From Sacculina carcini (Eukaryota > Arthropoda > Thecostraca > Sacculinidae), in contig OU696577.1 of the NCBI GenBank assembly GCA_916048095.2, positions 2,316,501 to 2,380,500 of the forward strand: a stretch of DNA of 64,000 nucleotides, written 5' to 3'. The stretch's first letter is position 1. Each line of letters begins with the position of its first letter. The notes below the pieces were generated by a model. That model did no database searches and was not told the origin of the DNA. It worked only from the letters and a program-made list of their open reading frames with translations. This document shows positions 42,007 to 54,140 of this stretch, in pieces. Both the position numbers and the translations under genes were made by a program.

Positions 42007-42235
42007 CATTGGCGGATCCACCGTGCTATTTGGAGGAGGGCTGAATTTTGGAGACGATCAGTCATGTACATGCATCACTGTTCAACATCATTACGATTAT
42101 GCTTATATCAACATATTCTGCAGAAAGATATTTGGATTGACCTGTTTTAGTGAACCTCTTGGTTATGAGAAGTTGATGGAAGCATTTTAAGGGTGGTTTC
42201 AGCCTCCTGAGCCCCCCTCTCTACACCCGCCATTG
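42007..42235. mobile_element. hAT-like MITE, family A
   Basis: Its ends are CATTGGCGGATCC and ACCCGCCATTG, with the family interior GAACCTCTTGGTTATGAGAA. Target duplications are no longer visible. Confidence 0.7.
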
Positions 42236-42551
42236 TTGCTGGTGCTGGTGTCGAACAAAGGCTTCTTCTCACAGCCAGCTCTTTCTTTGCAATTATTCAA
42301 ATTCGCCGCCGCCTCCTTCTCGACAATTGCAGCCCACAAACTGAGCGTGACGACCACTAATCAACGCAATTAATCAGACACTCTGCTTCAACGAAGCTGG
42401 CTGTTCGGATGAAGGCAGTGTCGACGCGAGAAGACCACACTGCTCTTGCATGCTCGTTTTTTAGTTCACATAGAATTTTCACACACACACACACACATAC
42501 ACACATAGGACACATTGTGTTAGGCTTTAGTATGGGTATGTTATGCTTCTT

Positions 42552-42555
<4 letters not shown>

Positions 42556-42614
<59 letters not shown>
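42556..42614. repeat. (TA)n microsatellite
   Basis: About 29 TA units; TA/TG-rich sequence continues to 42800. Confidence 0.95.
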
Positions 42615-42615
<1 letters not shown>

Positions 42616-42872
42616 TCAGTATACAGTCACAGGTCGAATATATATATAGTTGCGACAGTGTGTGTTTTGTGCAGTGCAGCGCTTATATGCATGTTTGCAT
42701 ATTGTTTCATGTGTATATGTGTATATATGTACATAAACATATGTGTACATATATACATATATACAAATGTGTATATGTGTATATATGTATATGTATATAT
42801 GACATATTGTGTTAGGTATGGGGACGGTTATGTTATGCGCCCCTGTAATTGAATAGTGTTTATATGTGATCA

Positions 42873-42906
<34 letters not shown>

Positions 42907-42987
42907 GTTATGTCCAAATTGCGCATGCCTGTATATGTGTTCGTCTGTTCATGTGACTGTATGTGTTTACCTGTACGTGTACATGTA

Positions 42988-43937
42988 CAGTGCTGTGGAA
43001 ATTAGTTCGGACAGTGATCAATCAAACTTTTTGGCTATTCTGCTTACAGTTTCCTTGTTTTCCAGATATATTATTGTTATAGTGGTGTTTGGCAACTGTT
43101 ATATTTCGTGAAGACAAACTGTTGCTACGGACGTCCTGAGTCATATTTGATTTTGACCGATTATTCACCCCTTTTTTGTGATGAATATCACTGCTAAGAA
43201 TCGTGCATGCATTGTAGCGCTTAGAGAACACAGTGGTTTCACTATTAGACATATTTCTGACAAGATGACGGTGGCTAAGTCAACTGTTGGTGCTATTCTG
43301 AAGAGACAAAAGGATACTGGTGAATCTTCAACACGACGGCAAGGAAGATGCAGAAGAAAACGCAAGACAACGCCTCACGATGACAAAATTATCATCAGAA
43401 ATAGTGTGAAGGATCCTAAGAAAACCAGTGCAGACCTTCATAGATTTGTCTACTGCAGACGTAAATATATCTTCTTCGACTGTCCGACGAAGACTTCTTG
43501 AGGCTGACAGACCTGCCAGAAAACCTCAGATGAAACAGTTATTAACATCCATTATGAAGAAAAAACGCCTTCACTGGGCACATGAGCATGCTGGATGGAC
43601 AACAGACGCCTGGAAAAAAGTGATTTTTTCACACGAATCACATTTTGAAGTTGATGGTTACAGGTCACAGGTCGTAAGACGAAGCAAAGGTGAGCCGCTT
43701 CGGCCGGGACACATTCAACAAGCGCCCAAACATCCACCTAAGAAGGTGTTTTGGGGTAGTTTCAGCGCTAAAGGTAGAAGGCGACTCATTAACGTAGAGG
43801 GCATGATGAACACTGATAAATACAAAGCTATTTTGCAGATTCATTTGCTTCCTACTATGAGAAATGACTTTCCTGATGGAGACGGCATAAAATATTGTAT
43901 CATTTCATTACTGTCCGAACTAATTTGCACAGCGCTA
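42988..43937 (+). mobile_element. Tc1/mariner element with internal deletion
   Basis: Terminal inverted repeats CAGTGCTGTGGAAATTAG at 42988 and its counterpart ending at 43937 (inverted: TAGCGCTGTGCAAATTAG, continuing TTCGGACAGT) are flanked by TA on both sides. The transposase begins at 43178 with MNITAKNRACIVALREHSGF and a helix-turn-helix/AT-hook region (RRKRKTT), then shifts frame near 43450 and continues to DFPDGDGI at about 43890. The first catalytic motif reads FSHESHFEV where active Tc1 proteins have SDES, so the first Asp is lost. The part that should carry the second Asp and the last acidic residue is missing. At about 950 bp it is a few hundred bp shorter than whole Tc1 elements. 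Confidence 0.9.
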
Positions 43938-44472
43938 TACATCTGTACGGTATGTGTTTTTATTTCTATCTGTACATTTGAAATGTACGTCTATGAGTAT
44001 TAGTTCGACGGGTCTTTTTTGCCGATTGATGCTATGTTATGCATTGAAATTGTTTATTTGTTCAAGGCATTAAATGGTTGACAAACAAAAAAACAAAATA
44101 TATACACAAATAATCACACTCATACACACACATGCTCGAACACACACACACGCACGCACATACTCAACCTATATATATATCGTGTTTTCAATTTGGACTG
44201 AAAGCAAATTTTCATACATTGTTTGCTTGGATTATATTTGTCGAGAAATACACAATAAAATAACACACACACATTCAAATTAAAAATGTAATAAGCGTTG
44301 TGCTGGAAAATTGACAAACAAGTGTTTTGAAGAGAAAATGTATTTGTAAGTGAGATATATGTTTTACTTCCTGTTTGAAAATTTGCGCAAAAGCCCAAGA
44401 CACACCTGAAATGTATATAAAACACATTGTGCACAAGAAGATATATTTTCATTCTTGTAGGCTTCAAATTCA

Positions 44473-44473
<1 letters not shown>

Positions 44474-44529
<56 letters not shown>

Positions 44530-44692
44530 GTATGTGCACCTTGTTACTTCAACAAACACTTGACCGCACGCTTGCAGAATATGGTACGAAACTGACCTTT
44601 GCAAACTGTCACATTCACACACACACACACACACATACACACACACACACACACACGCACACACACACACACACACAGACACACACACTCAC
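44474..44692. repeat. (CT)n(GT)n and (CA)n microsatellite pair
   Basis: CT then GT repeats at 44474-44528, and CA repeats at 44615-44692, form complementary tracts that could pair. Confidence 0.9.
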
Positions 44693-45008
44693 GTTCACCT
44701 ACAAGCTGCTCCCTGTAAGCTGTTCACGGAATCTTGTTACATCCGGGGTAATCAATCTGTTCTTTATAACAACTCTCATTTATACTGTCATATTAGCTTC
44801 AGAGACCCTAAGTGGGCAAATTATGCAGATAAGTGGTTCACGTTGGTACGAAATAGGACCATGCTGGAATTTCACAAAAACTGATTTCGCCCGTATGAAC
44901 GTTTGGTTTTCTCTGGAGTTTGGCTTCGGTTTTGATGACTGTGACCGCGTTTCAGTTTAGTCCAGACTTATGTTGAGTTCCGTTAGCTCCGTTAGTCTGG
45001 CTTTGAAT

Positions 45009-45206
45009 CAGTGGCGGTGCCAAGGGGTAGGGAGCTTGGAGGGACTGAAGTCCCTCTCGTCAAAAATGTGTCAAGTCCCCCTTGAGTCCCCCCAAATCCT
45101 GACCACGAACATTTACAGTGTAGTTCCTCATATTTCGCTGAGTCTCCGCAACTGTTTCTTTAGCCTCTCTAAGCCCCTCACCGAAAAAATCCCGGCGCCG
45201 CCACTG
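45009..45206. mobile_element. hAT-like MITE, family B
   Basis: Its ends are CAGTGGCGGTGCCAAG and CGGCGCCGCCACTG. Flanks CTTTGAAT and TCTTCAAT match at five of eight bases. No coding capacity. Confidence 0.75.
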
Positions 45207-46738
45207 TCTTCAATGACTTGTTTTTTCCTGCTGTTCTGTGCATCGTTATATTGGTATTTCGCTATTATATCGACATATATTAATCAATAAACAAGTTACA
45301 TTAATATATGTTTATTTTGTTTAGTAGTATCATTCGTTATCGGTCACTGCTTAACAATAACTTAAATATTTTTCACATATATTGACCAAGTGGACATAAA
45401 CACACATTAATTCCAATATAGATTCAGAATACTTTATCAGCAAGAAGTAATACAAAGTAAGTTAGAAAACAGTATACAAACAACAAAAAGGAAGCACTTT
45501 GCAAGCTTCAAAAATATAAAATATGAACAAGAAATTTAAGAATAAAAATGAGGCAATACAGCGAAATATAAAACATCCCAATATTTCATCTGATTGTATT
45601 ACCAACGTTGAAATGAATTTGTCAAACAAAACTTGTCAAGTTGTCTAGGACAGGCAGGTTTGTAAAAAAGTGTAAAGTACCAAAAACCACTGTTTTTTGT
45701 ATATAAAAACATGATTATTTGGTCTAGTGAGTTGTTATCTAGAATAACAAGCGGCTTTCTTCAGAATATGAAGTTTTTAAACATGAAAACACGGCAATGT
45801 CTGCACATGATAATGTCGGCTTAGTGCGTACAGACACAGAAAAACGCACAACGAAGGAAACTGTTGGCAAAGGCCTAAACACAATAAAACCAATATATTA
45901 CCAGCGTGGACGGGCAAAATCGCGGACCCAAAAGCAAGCTTGGAGAAGACCGTATATTAATCTGTGTGTACTATGTACTGTGTGTGTGATACTAAACGGG
46001 ATAATGAATTTACACTACAATACAATACAATCCATGACCATGAAAATATTAAATAAATTTCACGAATACGATATGCTCCCGTGGAACCAAAAACATTTCA
46101 AAAGGTCTTGTGCCGCGTCGAACGTGGTGAGACTGCTACACCCGGTGCACATCACAGTCTTCTGACTGATTTCACATTTTCCTTCGGCACCTGTCCTCAT
46201 AATGAATGTGTTCCATGCGTCGTCCACATGTTTTATGTGCATTCAATATGCAACAAAACATAAATGTCTGTGTGTGATATATATTATAAATATATTCATA
46301 ATTATCTAACCAAGAAATACATGAATAGCTATATGAACACTTATGTGTTAGTGCACTGGTAGAAGTAAACATATATTTTCCGTGTTAATGATATAAGCTT
46401 TATACTAATACGGTTCTATTTGTGATATTTTAAGTTTCATTGAAAACCATTTTTAGAAAACAATTATCTATCAAAACCAAAACTTGGAAAAAATCTACCT
46501 TTTTAAAAAAACACATGGTTTAAACAACGTGGTTTAAACCATACAAACCCCTGTTCACACTCACTCACACACACACACACACTCACACCCACTCACACAC
46601 ACACACACTCACACACACACAAACACACACACACAAACAAACATTCATACGCGCAATGCAAATGATCGAATATAATATGCATGAAACAAAATCGACGTGG
46701 ACCACCAACTGAATCACACTTGCATTCACGTCTGTATG

Positions 46739-46805
<67 letters not shown>

Positions 46806-47303
46806 TATTGTTTATTTCCTGTATATACGTTTGTTTACATGCTCATACATGTGTGTGTGTGTGTCAGGTGTGTGATTGTGTTTTTCCAATTGCCATATTC
46901 CAATGCGTGTGTGTCTATGTTGAGTTGGTTGATTGTACAGTGTATTCTGCCTACACAAACACACCGCACCGCTAAATGTCCACAGTGTCAACGTGTCAAA
47001 TACGACTCACTGTTTGAAAGCAGGTACAATACCGAGTCGTGCAGAGGCAAAATATGAAACGGACAGAAATTTGGGGAAGTTGGTGTTAAAATAGCGGTTA
47101 TTAAACGAGGATGCGATCTTTGTTCCTAAGGGTTGTTCCAGGAGGATTCTTGTCGAGTATAAACAAATTATATATTTTTACCCATACTTTTAATTTTTCC
47201 TGGAAAAAACTTCAAACGAATGTAAAGGAGCTTTAAACAAACAAATGTAAAGGAACTTTAAGCTGCATGAATGTATATTGAATAAAAAAAGTTTTATTAC
47301 GTC
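45207..47303. other. AT-rich stretch with CA/TG tracts
   Basis: The open frame at 45797-46165 (122 codons) was not recognised and has no codon-like composition. Confidence 0.5.
46560..46803. repeat. CA-rich tract followed by (TG)n microsatellite
   Basis: A broken CA run at 46560-46645 and a (TG)32 run at 46740-46803 lie in inverted orientation about 100 bp apart. Confidence 0.9.
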
Positions 47304-47329
47304 GAACGACTGGTCTAGACTATCTAGAC

Positions 47330-48713
47330 CAGTCGTTCTTAACCTGTGGTGTAATCGTGTGTGTCCGTGTGCTCCCGTTTGTCACGGTGTGAGCGTAGAG
47401 TCTTGTTCGTGGTGCGATTGTGGTGTGACGTCTTGTAGGCGCGCGTGGGGCAGTGATGCCCACGCGCGCCTGTCTGTAAAATAATTTACATTTTTGTTTT
47501 TGCTACAAGCTATTTCGGCCTTTTGTTTTTCGTTTGGAAATATTGTTTATCTGCGACCCGGCTTCAGCAGCGGAGATAGTACCCTCCAGTATTTGCAGCG
47601 GCCTGGAGGACGTGGTGGAGGTGCTCGGCGGCGTGTCAGGTTGGTGTGCAGGGGGACGGCAGGAGAGCATGGTGCCGGCAGGAAGCTGCGGGGGAGCTGT
47701 GGCCGAGGGTTGCTCGTCGTCCCACCTGCACTGGTGTTGGACTCGTCGCCGGGCAGATAGAAGATCGCTGGTGGAGGCTGCTGGTGCTGGAGGGCATGTG
47801 AGAGAAAGGAGCTGCTGAAGCCGGAGGAGAAAACGAAGGAGTTGAGACGACGGCGTGGTCTGCATGTGCGGCGACGTTACGGCTGTCGCGGTAGGGTGCT
47901 GAAGAGCACCGGTGTCGACGGAAGCATGTTGGATGCTGGGGTCAAGGTGTTGTGCCCTGTCGCGGCAGCCGGTGATGAAGAGGACGGCAGGCTGCGGCGG
48001 AGCACTGAAGAGCACGGGCGGAGGCGGGAGCGTGGTGGACGCTGGGGCCTGACGTGTTGTGTTTCGCCGCAGCCAAGGTGTGTGCATCTGGTGGAGGCCG
48101 TCGTCTAATTAGATTTTGGTTATTGGTTCATTTTTCCTGGTTTGCTTGGTTCGCGGTTTTTTGTTGATTTATGTTTCTTTAAAAACAGGTGGAGGTGTGG
48201 TGTAATCGTGTGTAGTGAGAGAGAGTGTGTGTGTTTGATTCGCATTTGCGTTCGTGTTTGCGTTGTTTGGTGATGTCTTTGTATGTATGCGTTTCATGAA
48301 GTGTACATGCCCCGCGGCGGCGAGCGATTGACCGGCTCGCCGCTGATTGGTTGTGGCGGTGTGCGTGAGGACTGTGCGTGTGTGTGTGTGTGTCCGTGTG
48401 CTCCCGTTTGTCACGGTGTGAGCGTAGAGTCTTGTTCGTGGTGCGATTGTGGTGTGACGTCTTGTAGGCGCGCGTGGGGCAGTGATGCTCACGCGCGCCT
48501 GTCTGTAATATAATTTACATTTTTGTTTTTGCTACATAACCTGTGGGGAATTTTAATAAATTAAAATTTGTTTGTTTTTGTTTCTAATGACCTCTTGACA
48601 TATACTTTTATGTGACAACTGAATTTATTGAATTTATCAGCACTGTTGTGTGTAAGATAAAGAGATGTTTCATTAAGAAGTGCAGAATCAAAGAAAAACG
48701 TTGAGAACCAAAG
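47330..48713. mobile_element. hAT-type MITE carrying a nested LTR element
   Basis: The ends read CAGTCGTTCTTAACC and (inverted) CTTTGGTTCTCAACG. An exact 8-bp target duplication ATCTAGAC flanks it at 47322-47329 and 48714-48721. Without the insertion at 47345-48536 the element is only about 190 bp and has no coding capacity. The TSD length and end sequence place it in the hAT superfamily. Confidence 0.85.
47345..48536 (+). mobile_element. Short non-autonomous LTR element (TRIM-like), fossil
   Basis: Two LTR-like direct repeats, TGTGG...CTACA (about 163 bp at 47345-47507 and 341 bp at 48196-48536), enclose a GC-rich interior of about 690 bp. A purine-rich tract (AGGTGGAGG) sits just before the right repeat, as expected of a polypurine tract in this orientation. 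Five-base duplications TAACC flank the element. The repeats contain an inverted CCAAT box (GATTGG) and a CRE-like TGACGTC. No gag or pol could be recognised, and the interior is too small to hold them. The two repeats differ in length, so the element is not intact. It was inserted into a hAT MITE and is therefore younger than that MITE. Confidence 0.7.
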
Positions 48714-49035
48714 ATCTAGACCATCAATACCAAATGAGTGATATTTGAATTGCACAGAGGGAAATATTAACTGGTCTCTTATATATTAATTGTTTTCACA
48801 CGAGCAATAATGATTCACTCCGATGTACTGCAGTCTGTAGGTCGGTAAATTTTGTACAAAAGCGTCAATATATTGAGTCGACACCAACAAGAAATTACAA
48901 GGTGTGAGTATAGAGGCGAACTCAACTACCTCGATGCAAGCTAAAGCGAACATGCATTGTCCATAGTGAATCACATTGATCATTGACCGATGCCAATGTA
49001 CATGTGTATGCATGCGTATATATAAGTGTGTGTAT

Positions 49036-49039
<4 letters not shown>

Positions 49040-49077
<38 letters not shown>
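49040..49077. repeat. (TG)n microsatellite
   Basis: About 18 TG units, followed at 49114-49190 by CA/ACGT-rich repeats. Confidence 0.9.
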
Positions 49078-49079
<2 letters not shown>

Positions 49080-49683
49080 TCGTGATACTAAGCAATCAAG
49101 TACCACCGGTTGGTGCACACACACACACGTACACACGTACACACACACACACGTACACACATGCGTACACTCGCGCACACACGTAAACATACACAAACGA
49201 CGTGACGAGTACGGTAGCTTGTAGTACGGTGGTGCGTAGTGATTTTGACAGTAACATTTGGACAACTTGATGACCAAATATGCTGGTATCAGTGTCATTG
49301 CACGTCCACTCGGAATGGTGCCGCTATTTACCTTGTATAAGCCCTACCTGTATGTTCCCTGTATGTGCGTGTGTGTGTGCTTGTGTGAACGTGTGTTTGT
49401 GTGTCTGTGTGTGTGTGTGTAACCATGTGCGTGTGCGTATTTGGAGTGATTGCAGGCTAGTGGAATCCAGTGTGCTGTTATGCATTGGTTTTGTACTGTT
49501 CCAAACTTATAATTATACCAAGTATATGCATGTTATGCGAGAGAATATTTCATGGATCGATAATTATAATTTAATATAGTTAAATTGTAATCTCACCTAC
49601 ACATTCTCATTATCCTGTATTCATTCCATTTCCAATGATTGGTTATTTCAAATGGAGTCGTTTCAGGGTAGATTGCATGTTCC

Positions 49684-49935
49684 GCCTCGTAGCCGAATGG
49701 CTAAGACGCACGTTTTGTGCAAGGGAGGTCTAGGGTTCGATTCTTTGGCGAGGTGAAACGGTTGGGTTCTTTCCCTAAAGGTATAGCCCAATTGTCACAG
49801 GGCGGGTTTCGTGTGCGCGCAGTCGTGCAGTGTTATGTGCTGGTTGAGTGACTGCGAGACAACCCGTGTGTGGCGGCCGAACCTGCGGTGTGCCAGCCGG
49901 GGCCGTGAGGCTTTGCCCTCGCAAAATTACACACC
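49684..49935 (+). mobile_element. tRNA-derived SINE
   Basis: The head carries a pol III A box TAGCCGAATGG (49690-49700) and B box GGTTCGATTCT (49734-49744) with the right spacing, and an acceptor-like pair CGCCTCG and CGAGGTG. The anticodon arm does not fold well and the sequence continues without a CCA junction into a body of about 180 bp, ending near CCTCGCAAAATTACACAC. It is therefore a SINE, not a working tRNA gene. Confidence 0.7.
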
Positions 49936-50544
49936 AATATAGCCTTCTCCACCGCATATTATATATGCATCGTCTGAGGAAAATATAACATAGAAATGCA
50001 GAGAACCACAATGCACACCACAGCGGCAAACAACATAATAACTGTCATACTAACATAGAAAGTCCAATATGACACAAGGAATACAAGAGAAAAAACCTTC
50101 GATATGAATATGAATTTGTTTGACGATGTGACTATACAGAAGACACGATGAAACCATACATAAAATAAAACATTTGCAGGTTATACATGTGAGCCTACAT
50201 GTGTACTTGCTGTGTATGTGTACTTGTTGTACATGTGTACGTACTTGTTGTCATGGAGCGTCCTGTCGCCCTGTACTTCTTTTGTGTCTGCTTATCCTAC
50301 CTTATCACTTCGTCTTTGGCTTTTCTCATTCTGTCATCGTTTAGAAAATTATTCCGTATGTCTAGTAGCGCAGCCTGCATCAGTCAATTACTTAAGTGTT
50401 TCCCTGAATTTCATTTGACATCATGTATGTTGATTTTGAGTGTAAGTACTATAACCTCCTTAGAATGCTGCCCATGTAACGGAAACCGTATTCTACAAGT
50501 ATTAAGTGACCGTATTCTGCAAGTATTACTCCCATTGTATTACG

Positions 50545-50645
50545 CAGAGTCGTAGCAACCACCCTTCGAACCCTCTGGTGCTGTATTTATGATGGGGTTC
50601 CCAATAATTGTCTTTGAGGACCCATAAGACCTCTCGTCGGCTCTG
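50545..50645. mobile_element. hAT-like MITE, family C, 101 bp
   Basis: Its ends are CAGAGTCGTAGCAACCAC and CGTCGGCTCTG, with an exact 8-bp duplication GTATTACG. One of the smallest complete copies in the window. Confidence 0.9.
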
Positions 50646-51640
50646 GTATTACGGCATATTGTATATTACTCCCCGTATCATATCAGCCAATCTTCTAGAG
50701 TAGCTGCTGTATTTACGCCGTGGGCATTTTGAAGAACATATTAATGATTGACGAATGGTCGATACAGTTACTGTAAATCAGAAATGCCACATTTTATCAC
50801 ATAATCAAGCCCAAAAAGTCTTGACATGCATATGACTAAGTGCAATGTGCAATTGTGTGCACGTGCTTTTTCTAGTTTCGCTACTGTATTTTTGTGCATA
50901 TGTTTATAGTCTCATCTTTTAGTGTAATTGTTTGTTGGTCAGAACACAAGAAGTATAAATATTAAATGCGATATATGAATGATTTGTCACAAAGTGTATG
51001 TGTGCGTGCGTGCGTGCATGTGTACGTCTAGGTTTGTGTATGTGGTATTTTGAACACAGCCATTCAGTCAATATGTGAGCATTGCTGGTTCAATTGGGGC
51101 TTATTGAACAGAACTAGGAGCTCTGATATGAGCTGAATCACACCAGTAATAACCTACACCTGTTTCTGACACTTCTTTACGCTGACTCAATACACAAAAT
51201 ACATTTAATTTGTGTTTCGAATTGCGTGAGTTTTCAACTAGTGGTATTTGGGCTTTGAATTTAGCTTGTGTACACCCACAAGAAAAATTCGGTCAAATTC
51301 AAATACTTGCCATGGCTCATGACAATGGAAAACAATTGAATAATTCTGACGTCACCTGTTTTTACGATACAATTTAATTTCCCGTCAAAACATACGTATA
51401 CGTATTCGTAAATATCGTAATGCGCATTCGTATTCGTATTCTATTCGTACGTACTCGTAACTGTATTTGATAATTTCTTTCAGCCAGGGGATAGTTTTGC
51501 TGGAGCACGGTCTCTCTCTCTCATTATTGCCAATATTGTGTTTTTTAAGTTTGTTAGTCATGTGGTTTTCACGTATGTTTAGCGGTAGCATATTGAGTTA
51601 CTTCTTGTTTCATGTCAGTGGAAAATAACTAGACGTAATG

Positions 51641-51950
51641 CAATGGCGGATCCAAAGTGCAATTTTGAGGGGCTTAATTATGTATGAGTTATTACGTAGC
51701 GTGTGAAGGCCTGGGGCATTTTCCTGGGGCAAAGGCCTGCATTTTCATGACCTAGGACATTCTCAATGATATATACACGTATTTACACACACAATAATAT
51801 GTGAATATGTTTTGCGATAATGCTTATATCAGCAAATTGTACAGAAATATATTTTTCTTGACCTCTTTTAGCAAATCTCTTGGTTATAAGGAGTTGATGG
51901 AGACATTTTGAGGGGGCTTCAGCCCCCTGGGACTCCTCTCTGGATCCGTA
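51641..51950. mobile_element. hAT-like MITE, family A
   Basis: It starts CAATGGCGGATCCAAAG and ends near CTCTCTGGATCCG. The interior contains TCTCTTGGTTATAAGGAGTT. It is longer than other copies because of extra sequence at 51690-51780. Confidence 0.65.
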
Positions 51951-53255
51951 AATCTTCATTACGTAAGTTTTTAAGTGTGCAGTTTTTAAGTGTTTTTAAG
52001 TATTTTCGCAGTAAGCTTTGGCGGATAAGTGGTTTTAACTCAGCTCTCAAATAACATATAATGCTAATTGAGTGTTAGTGCTATACCAATGTTAAATTAC
52101 AACCGCTTGAAACCAATGCTAGCAATGTTTGCCCACCTAGAGCGAACCTGTAACTACTGTGAATGCACCACAGGAATCGATTCCATCCCAGCACTATCAT
52201 ACCGCATCTCGTATTCCAAATTGTCATATCAATCCACCTATTGCGTTTTTATAATTCTTCACGTTGAGAATTCGAAAATTAAAGCACAGATCCAATACAA
52301 TAAGTACTACTCAGTCAAAGCTTGCTGACGTGTGTCCTCTTCCAATTGTGTTGATATTTGTTCAATTTCTGGCTCATTTCAAACTATTTTTAATATCTCT
52401 TCTAGTTTGGCTTGAATTTTGGGCGATTCTCGTCGCCATTACTGCTTAAGCATCGCGCAAGTGGTGGTAAAAGCGAGTTTTGGTCAAGCTTGATTGAGGC
52501 AAATTGTGGAGGATTGGTCTCCAGATACACTCATTGAAGTTCTGCACCAATCACCCACACTCACACACGTACGTACTAGCATATATACACGCGTTTGCAC
52601 GCTCCAACATTGAGTGCGGTCATCATGTGGTTTAATGGGTCTGGACGTTTTTATTGCCAATGCACTGACTACTGTACGAATGCAGGTGAGAGTGTGTGTG
52701 TATGTTTGTATGTGTGCGTGTGTGTGGGTGTGTGATTTTACTGTTTTCCCAGTAACATTGACCATCATTAGTTGTGTGTAGGGAGCCATTTTCTAGCAGG
52801 CTGGCAAAACGACACAACGCAAGAGTTCGCTCCATTAAACATTTCATTGCGTTCGCCACACACGGAGAGATTGTAGGTCTGGGTGTTTTGTATCGCAAAG
52901 TGTAAGTGCTAATGCGCTATGTTTGATTAATAATGGTTCTTTGTGGTGCGCGTATTTCTGTGTTTAATCTGAATATTTTGCTGGACATTAGTTGTTGATT
53001 AATATGATGTTTATTTCGTGCTGGTAAATGCTTATTGTTTTATCTAGAATACTTGTAATGCTCGCGATTTTCTGAAGTTCCTGAATCGTCGTATTTTCTG
53101 CGCCATTAAGGGTTATGTCAAGTATGAGCGGCGTATTTAAAGTTGAAATGCGTTGTTTTCTTTTTGAACTGTAATTTAATTATATTTTTGTGTGAGTGTC
53201 GTTGACTTGTTTGAAACTGAGTTGATTTGTATTTTTTGTTAACGACCGGTGTAGG

Positions 53256-53263
53256 TATAAAAG
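53256..53263 (+). promoter_or_regulatory. Candidate TATA box
   Basis: TATAAAAG is followed by a GC-rich GAGGGCGCGTGCTGG and a pyrimidine-rich start-like region 25-35 bp downstream. It is the best core-promoter match seen outside the genes. No open frame follows, so it may belong to an old repeat. Confidence 0.3.
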
Positions 53264-53435
53264 GAGGGCGCGTGCTGGAGTCCCTCTCTTTTGGTGTTTC
53301 GTGTTTGCTTGGGGTTGCTACTCGTGAATATACCAGCGTTTTGTTTTTTTGGCCTCGCTCGCTAACTACATCTTATTAGGAACTTATCTCGATGAACCAT
53401 TCGTTAGGGGACGCTTTGGATCAATTGCTCTCTGA

Positions 53436-53529
53436 ATCTTCGGGTTTGTGGATCTTCGGATCTGTGGATCTCCGGATCTGTGGATCTTCGGATCTGTGGA
53501 TCTTCGGATCTGTGGATCTTCGGATCTAT
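53436..53529. repeat. 16-bp GATC-containing tandem repeat
   Basis: GGATCTTCGGATCTGT is repeated about five times with few changes. Each unit holds two GATC sites. A short relative occurs at 9955-9973. Confidence 0.9.
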
Positions 53530-54140
53530 TAAATAGGTTGCCCTGGCGAAGGACGTTTTGTTCTAACTGTTCGAATAAGTCGTAAGTTCTGCAAAATACT
53601 CCCACTCTAGTACACCGCTTATATATTTATTCTCGGTTATTGTCGAGTACTTGCATAACCATAAGTACATGTTGCAGAAAATATTTACACGTTTACATTA
53701 TTATTTCTAATATTTGCTTTCTATTCACCAAACATGAAAATGTTGGTCAGATATTGAAGTGTCATTTTGCTCTACTAATTTTGTTGTTGTTGTCTTTACA
53801 TTATTGCACATTCATTAATATTCAGCTGTATCTGGTCAATGATATATTTCTTCATTAGATTGAATATAGAATTTCATCTACCAAGTGATATGGGGATACC
53901 AGCAAAAATGTGTCAATGTGGTTTGAGAAAGCTAAAATAACTTTCATTGTCTATAGTGAGGTTCTCACTGTATTTTGTATTTATTATGTAAATTTATTAT
54001 GTGTCATCAAAGTGCTAAATACCACGCTCTATATGGTTATCATTTGCAGGGAACCGAATGGTTATTGTCCATTTATGAATGAATGCGCATATGATTGTGT
54101 GCGTGTGTTCAATGTAAGATGAATTCATTCAAAGTGGATT

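Noticed and set aside
45797-46165. 122-codon plus-strand frame
   Set aside because: No family resemblance, and amino acid content is typical of translated AT-rich DNA.
47503-48087. 194-codon Pro/Ser-rich frame on the minus strand inside the short LTR element
   Set aside because: Composition follows the GC-rich interior; no gag-like or other motif was recognised, so it is not called as a gene.
49684-49757. A working tRNA gene
   Set aside because: The A and B boxes are good, but the anticodon arm does not fold and the sequence runs on into a SINE body.
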